From NCBI RefSeq assembly GCF_003934165.1, contig NZ_RKST01000008.1:1-64000 (forward strand): a DNA stretch of 64,000 bases. The letters are read 5' to 3'. Position numbers and translations under genes: made by a program. Below the pieces are notes generated by a model. The model worked only from the letters and a program-made list of their open reading frames with translations. It ran no database searches and was not told the DNA's origin. Below, one piece after another: positions 61,011-64,000 of this stretch. This stretch comes from Borborobacter arsenicus (lineage in GTDB: Bacteria > Pseudomonadota > Alphaproteobacteria > Rhizobiales > Rhizobiaceae). Within the stretch, counting starts at the first letter, position 1; each line of letters starts with the position of its first letter.

Positions 61011-61136
61011 TAGGCGATTCCATCAGGACGAGCCGAAAGAGTCGCACCCGCCAAGGCGAGGGAAGCGCCATCGGCCCCAGATGGAGCGCAGGCAAGAGCC
61101 TGTCGGCTTCATCGCAATGGTGATGATTCCAGTAAC
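61011..61136 (+). promoter_or_regulatory. Structured leader before HNH gene
   Basis: 126 bases without a gene, the largest gap in the right part. Contains CAGGC-AAGA-GCCTG (61089-61102), a long-range pair GCCGA/TCGGC (61032-61036 and 61071-61075), and several GC-rich hairpins. Located directly after the NusG-like gene and before the packaging genes. Could be a late promoter leader or an antitermination site; no promoter hexamers were recognised. Confidence 0.35.
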
Positions 61137-61448
61137 ATGAACGAAGTGCAGCGCTCGCGGCAACGCGATGCCTCGCAGCCATGGCGCTCTTGGTACAAGA
61201 CTGCACGGTGGCAGAAGCTGAGATGGTCCGTGCTCGTGCGCGACCTCTTCACATGCCAGATGGTCGGATGCGGTCGCATCGAGCCTGACACAGCGAAGCT
61301 GGTAGCTGACCACAAGGTCCCGCACCGTGGTGATGAGCGGCTCTTCTGGGATGAGGGCAACCTGCAGTGCCTGTGCAAGGCCTGCCACGACAAGCTGAAG
61401 CAGGCCGAAGAGCGGTCGAGCTTGCAGACGCGCGGCGTCTGGTACTGA
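61137..61448 (+). CDS. HNH endonuclease
   Basis: 103 aa. RWQKLRWSVLVRDLFTCQMV, LVADHKVPHRGDERLFWDEG, and NLQCLCKACHDKLKQ give the HNH fold with the zinc cysteines (C-x4-C near 41-46, C-x2-C near 83-86). In HK97-type phages an HNH protein beside TerS/TerL is needed for packaging cleavage, and the position here fits. Confidence 0.92.
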   Translation: MNEVQRSRQRDASQPWRSWYKTARWQKLRWSVLVRDLFTCQMVGCGRIEPDTAKLVADHKVPHRGDERLFWDEGNLQCLCKACHDKLKQAEERSSLQTRGVWY

Positions 61449-61538
61449 CCGACCGGCCTCAAGGGAGGGGGTGGGTCGAAAGTCTGGGACCCCTCGACGG
61501 CTAGACCCGCGTCCCTCTCATTTGGAGATTTTTTTCTG

Positions 61539-62024
61539 GTGGAACCGAATTTTGACCTCTTCGGTCAGCCGGTCCGCGAGGGTTACGGCAAGCGAGGCCG
61601 GCCACCTTATGAGCCGACCGAGAAAGACCGGAACAAAATCAAGCTCTTGCTGGCTCTCGGGTGGGCAAACCAGCGAGTTGCCAATGCGTTGGACATCTCG
61701 CCGGCCACGTTGAAGCGGTATTTTAGAGCCGAGCTCAAGGAGCGGGATGCGATGCGGGACAGGCTTGATGCTCGGCGCTTCGAGATCGCCATGGAACAGG
61801 CGAATGCCGGCAACGTGACCGCGCTTCGCGAACTCGGTGCCATGATCGACCGCAACGACCGCATGGAAGTCGAGCGCACGATGGGCTCCAGGCCGCGCGA
61901 CGACGAGGGCTCCTCCGATCGCCTGGGCAAAAAGGCTATCGACGAGCAGCGCGCAAAGGATGCTGATGCCGACCTGATGGCCGAGCTGGAGCAAGAGGCA
62001 ACGCAGAATGCAAGCCGCCACTGA
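61539..62024 (+). CDS. Terminase small subunit
   Basis: 161 aa, GTG start. GRPPYEPTEKDRNKIKLLLA then LGWANQRVANALDISPATLK and RYFRAELKERDAMRDRLDAR hold an N-terminal HTH and a helical centre, the usual TerS layout. It recognises the packaging site. Its stop lies 17 bases into the terL gene. Confidence 0.85.
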   Translation: MEPNFDLFGQPVREGYGKRGRPPYEPTEKDRNKIKLLLALGWANQRVANALDISPATLKRYFRAELKERDAMRDRLDARRFEIAMEQANAGNVTALRELGAMIDRNDRMEVERTMGSRPRDDEGSSDRLGKKAIDEQRAKDADADLMAELEQEATQNASRH

Positions 62025-63711
62025 GGTTGCGCCTCGGTTCGCTTGCCTGGATTGGTGGACGCGCATCCAGCATGGCCAGACGCCGATGGCCGATATTCCG
62101 TTCAATGCGGAACGCGCGCTAAAGGCTCTTGCGTTTTTCAATCGCCTCCGCCTTCCGGATGTGCCCGGAAACCCTCCGCTGGCGGAAGCGTGTGGGGACT
62201 GGTTTCGGGATATCCTCGTTGCGTTCCTGGCAAGCGAGGATCCCGAGACAAAGCAACGGCTGGTCTGGGAACTGCTTTGCATGGTTCCCAAGAAGAACTC
62301 GAAAACCACCTATGTCGCGGGACTCGGCCTGACGGCGCTGTTCATGGAGGAAGCACCTAATCGGCAGATGCTGATCGTGGCGCCCAGCCAGAATATCTCG
62401 GAACGGTGTTTCGACCAGGCGCAGGGCATGATCCGGCTGGATACGCGCCTTGACGCGATCTTCAAGGTGCAGGATCACCTGAAGTGCATCACCCGGCGCA
62501 AGACCGGCACGAAACTCGATGTGAAAACCTTCGACACATCGATCGTGACGGGCGAAATCCCGATCCTCACCATCATCGACGAGGTGCACGAGCTCGGCAA
62601 GAAAGCCAAGGCTGCCGCTGTCATGCAGCAGATCCGCGGTGGCGGCATCACCAAGCAGGGCGGCCAGGTCCTGATGATCACGACGCAATCGGATGAGGCC
62701 CCGGCCGGAATCTGGAAAACCGAACTGAAGAAGGCGCGGGCGGTTCGCGACGGTAAGGGTGGGAAAACCCCAATCTTGCTGCCTGTGCTCTATGAGTTCC
62801 CGGCCGAATTGCAGCGCGATCAGGATTTCTGGCGTGACCAGCGCAACTGGGAACTGCTGTTGCCGAATGCCGGACGCTCGATCGATCTGCAGCGCCTCAT
62901 CGCCGACTATGAAAACAACGGCCGCGCGACGGCAGAAACCGAGCAGATTTGGGCCAGCCAGCATCTCAACATCGAGATCGGCGTTGGCCTGGCCGGTGAC
63001 GGGTGGCGCGGCGCGGAATATTGGGACCTCCGCGCCGACAAAACGCTGACCCTGAAAGCGCTGATCGAGCGCTCGGAGGTCGCAGTCGTCGGTGCCGATG
63101 GTGGCGGCCTGGACGATCTCTTCGGCGTCTGTGTGATCGGTCGCGAGAAGGTAACGCGGCGCTGGCTGGTGTGGTGCCATGCCTTCGCACATCCGAAGGT
63201 GCTTGAAATCCGCAAGGAGATCGCACCGCGGCTGCAGGACTTCAAGGAAGAGGGGGCACTGACCTTCTGCGAAGTGTCTGAGTATGTCGAGAAGATCGCG
63301 GCAATCGCTGCCCAGGTGCGCGATGCCGGTCTTCTACCAGAAAAGAACGCGGTCGGCTTCGATCCGAACAATATTGCAGCTTTCGTCGACGCGCTGGCAC
63401 TTCAGAAGATCGATGGCTTCATGCTGCATCGGCTGCGCCAAGGTCCGGCACTTTCGCCGGCCTTGTGGGGTCTGGAGCATAAGCTTTCCGACAACACGAT
63501 CAGCCATGATGGATCCGCGATGATGTCGTGGTCGGTCGGCAATGTGAAAATCGAGGTCAAGGGCAACGGCAACATGGCCACGAAACAGGCCGCCGGCCGG
63601 ACCAAGATCGACCCGGTGATCGCCATGCTGTGTGCGGCGATCCTGATGAGCTGGAATCCGGAAGCCTTCGGTAACTCGGTCTATCGCGAACGCGGTCTGC
63701 TGGTAGCATAG
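62008..63711 (+). CDS. terL: Terminase large subunit
   Basis: 567 aa. The ATPase half has a P-loop region VPKKNSKTTYVAGLGLTALF (about residue 92) and Walker B LTIIDEVHELGKK (about 186). The nuclease half starts at VVGADGGGLDDLFGVCVIG (RNase H-like Asp), with VGFDPNNIAAFVDAL and KIDPVIAMLCAAILMSWN. Type of HK97-like phages. It packages DNA into the prohead. Confidence 0.94.
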   Translation: MQAATEVAPRFACLDWWTRIQHGQTPMADIPFNAERALKALAFFNRLRLPDVPGNPPLAEACGDWFRDILVAFLASEDPETKQRLVWELLCMVPKKNSKTTYVAGLGLTALFMEEAPNRQMLIVAPSQNISERCFDQAQGMIRLDTRLDAIFKVQDHLKCITRRKTGTKLDVKTFDTSIVTGEIPILTIIDEVHELGKKAKAAAVMQQIRGGGITKQGGQVLMITTQSDEAPAGIWKTELKKARAVRDGKGGKTPILLPVLYEFPAELQRDQDFWRDQRNWELLLPNAGRSIDLQRLIADYENNGRATAETEQIWASQHLNIEIGVGLAGDGWRGAEYWDLRADKTLTLKALIERSEVAVVGADGGGLDDLFGVCVIGREKVTRRWLVWCHAFAHPKVLEIRKEIAPRLQDFKEEGALTFCEVSEYVEKIAAIAAQVRDAGLLPEKNAVGFDPNNIAAFVDALALQKIDGFMLHRLRQGPALSPALWGLEHKLSDNTISHDGSAMMSWSVGNVKIEVKGNGNMATKQAAGRTKIDPVIAMLCAAILMSWNPEAFGNSVYRERGLLVA

Positions 63712-63719
63712 GGGAATCC

Positions 63720-64000
63720 ATGAGCCTATGGACGCGCATATTCGGCGAGCGACGCTCGCCGGCACAACCTCGTGCGTCTTTCCAGAATGCTGGCGGTGGC
63801 ATTGTCATCAACACGCCGCAGCAACTGGAAGAGGCTCTTCGCGCCGGCAGCCTGACGACATCGGGCGCAATGGTGACGCCTGATAAGGCGATGAGGGTCG
63901 CGGCGGTCTATGCCTGTGTGCGGATCCGCTCGGGCGTCGTCGCCAACATGCCGCTTCACATCAAGCGTCGCGTAGACGACCGGACGCGCAAGGATGCGTC
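63720..64000 (+). CDS. Phage portal protein, HK97 type (N-terminal part)
   Basis: The first 93 codons of a portal subunit, cut by the window end. MSLWTRIFGERRSPAQPRAS then SGAMVTPDKAMRVAAVYACV and RIRSGVVANMPLHIKRR follow the family pattern. AGGGGAA precedes the ATG at 63720, nine bases after the terL stop. It forms the dodecameric ring of the capsid vertex. Confidence 0.9.
   Translation, partial: MSLWTRIFGERRSPAQPRASFQNAGGGIVINTPQQLEEALRAGSLTTSGAMVTPDKAMRVAAVYACVRIRSGVVANMPLHIKRRVDDRTRKDA

Larger units (their letters stand above)
40196..64000. mobile_element. Prophage, left part (temperate, HK97-type packaging)
   Basis: From the tRNA-Lys to the window end: tyrosine integrase, CI/Cro-like regulators, coupled early genes, methylases, replication and antitermination genes, HNH, TerS, TerL and portal start. 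The order integrase-switch-replication-packaging matches temperate siphoviruses. No obviously inactivated gene is seen, apart from the damaged helicase domain in the fusion protein, so it may be functional. The right end is beyond the window. Confidence 0.93.

Overview
The window is a piece of an alphaproteobacterial chromosome, most likely order Rhizobiales and probably Phyllobacteriaceae (Mesorhizobium-like). The reasons are a high-GC genome, the tuf-S10-spc-alpha ribosomal block without rpmJ/infA, an ATP12-type chaperone, a BA14K-family protein, the glnB-glnA pair, LexA boxes of the GAAC-N7-GAAC type, and a GyrA with Ala at the Escherichia coli Ser83 position. The genus is inferred from gene order and protein character; no search was run.

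1-14543 is one dense plus-strand ribosomal block: the 3' end of tuf, then rpsJ-rplC-rplD-rplW-rplB-rpsS-rplV-rpsC-rplP-rpmC-rpsQ-rplN-rplX-rplE-rpsN-rpsH-rplF-rplR-rpsE-rpmD-rplO-secY-adk-rpsM-rpsK-rpoA-rplQ, closed by a clear intrinsic terminator. 14732-39777 is ordinary chromosome. It holds a Do-type protease, rarA, an RluA-family pseudouridine synthase, a DMT exporter, an ATP12 chaperone, glnA/glnB with a sigma-54 promoter, a NAD(P)HX repair enzyme, a DUF72 protein, and uvrA and ssb separated by a 900-base gap with two LexA boxes. It continues with a MarC protein, gyrA, coaD, two cyclophilins, queA-tgt, a GlpR-like DeoR regulator and a BA14K protein.

A tRNA-Lys(UUU) gene ends at 40195. From there to the window end lies the left part of a temperate siphovirus-like prophage whose tyrosine integrase points at the tRNA. 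The prophage has a minus-strand arm (45443 down to 40202) of ten genes, each overlapping the next by 4 or 8 bases. This arm starts with two tiny genes and ends with a DUF5131 protein, an ASCH-like protein, a small HTH protein and the integrase. Next is a regulatory zone (45494-46667) with an Arc-like protein, a CI-like and a Cro-like repressor, and at least six copies of an ATTCAC-type operator motif in two clusters. The plus-strand arm (46667 onward) carries early genes: a GcrA-like C-terminal domain protein, a DUF2303 protein, a 1432-residue ParB / MT-A70 methylase / helicase / second-methylase fusion, a DnaA domain-IV-like protein, a repeat-bearing C5-cytosine methylase, an O-like replication protein with iterons inside its own gene, and a NusG-like protein. 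HNH endonuclease, small and large terminase and the start of an HK97-type portal follow.

The most interesting material is in the prophage. The fusion methylase has a helicase core that appears to have lost motif II and to carry a mutated P-loop. The replication module pairs a phage DnaA-domain-IV protein with an iteron array embedded in the initiator gene. A shared operator motif appears to link the repressor region to the integrase operon.
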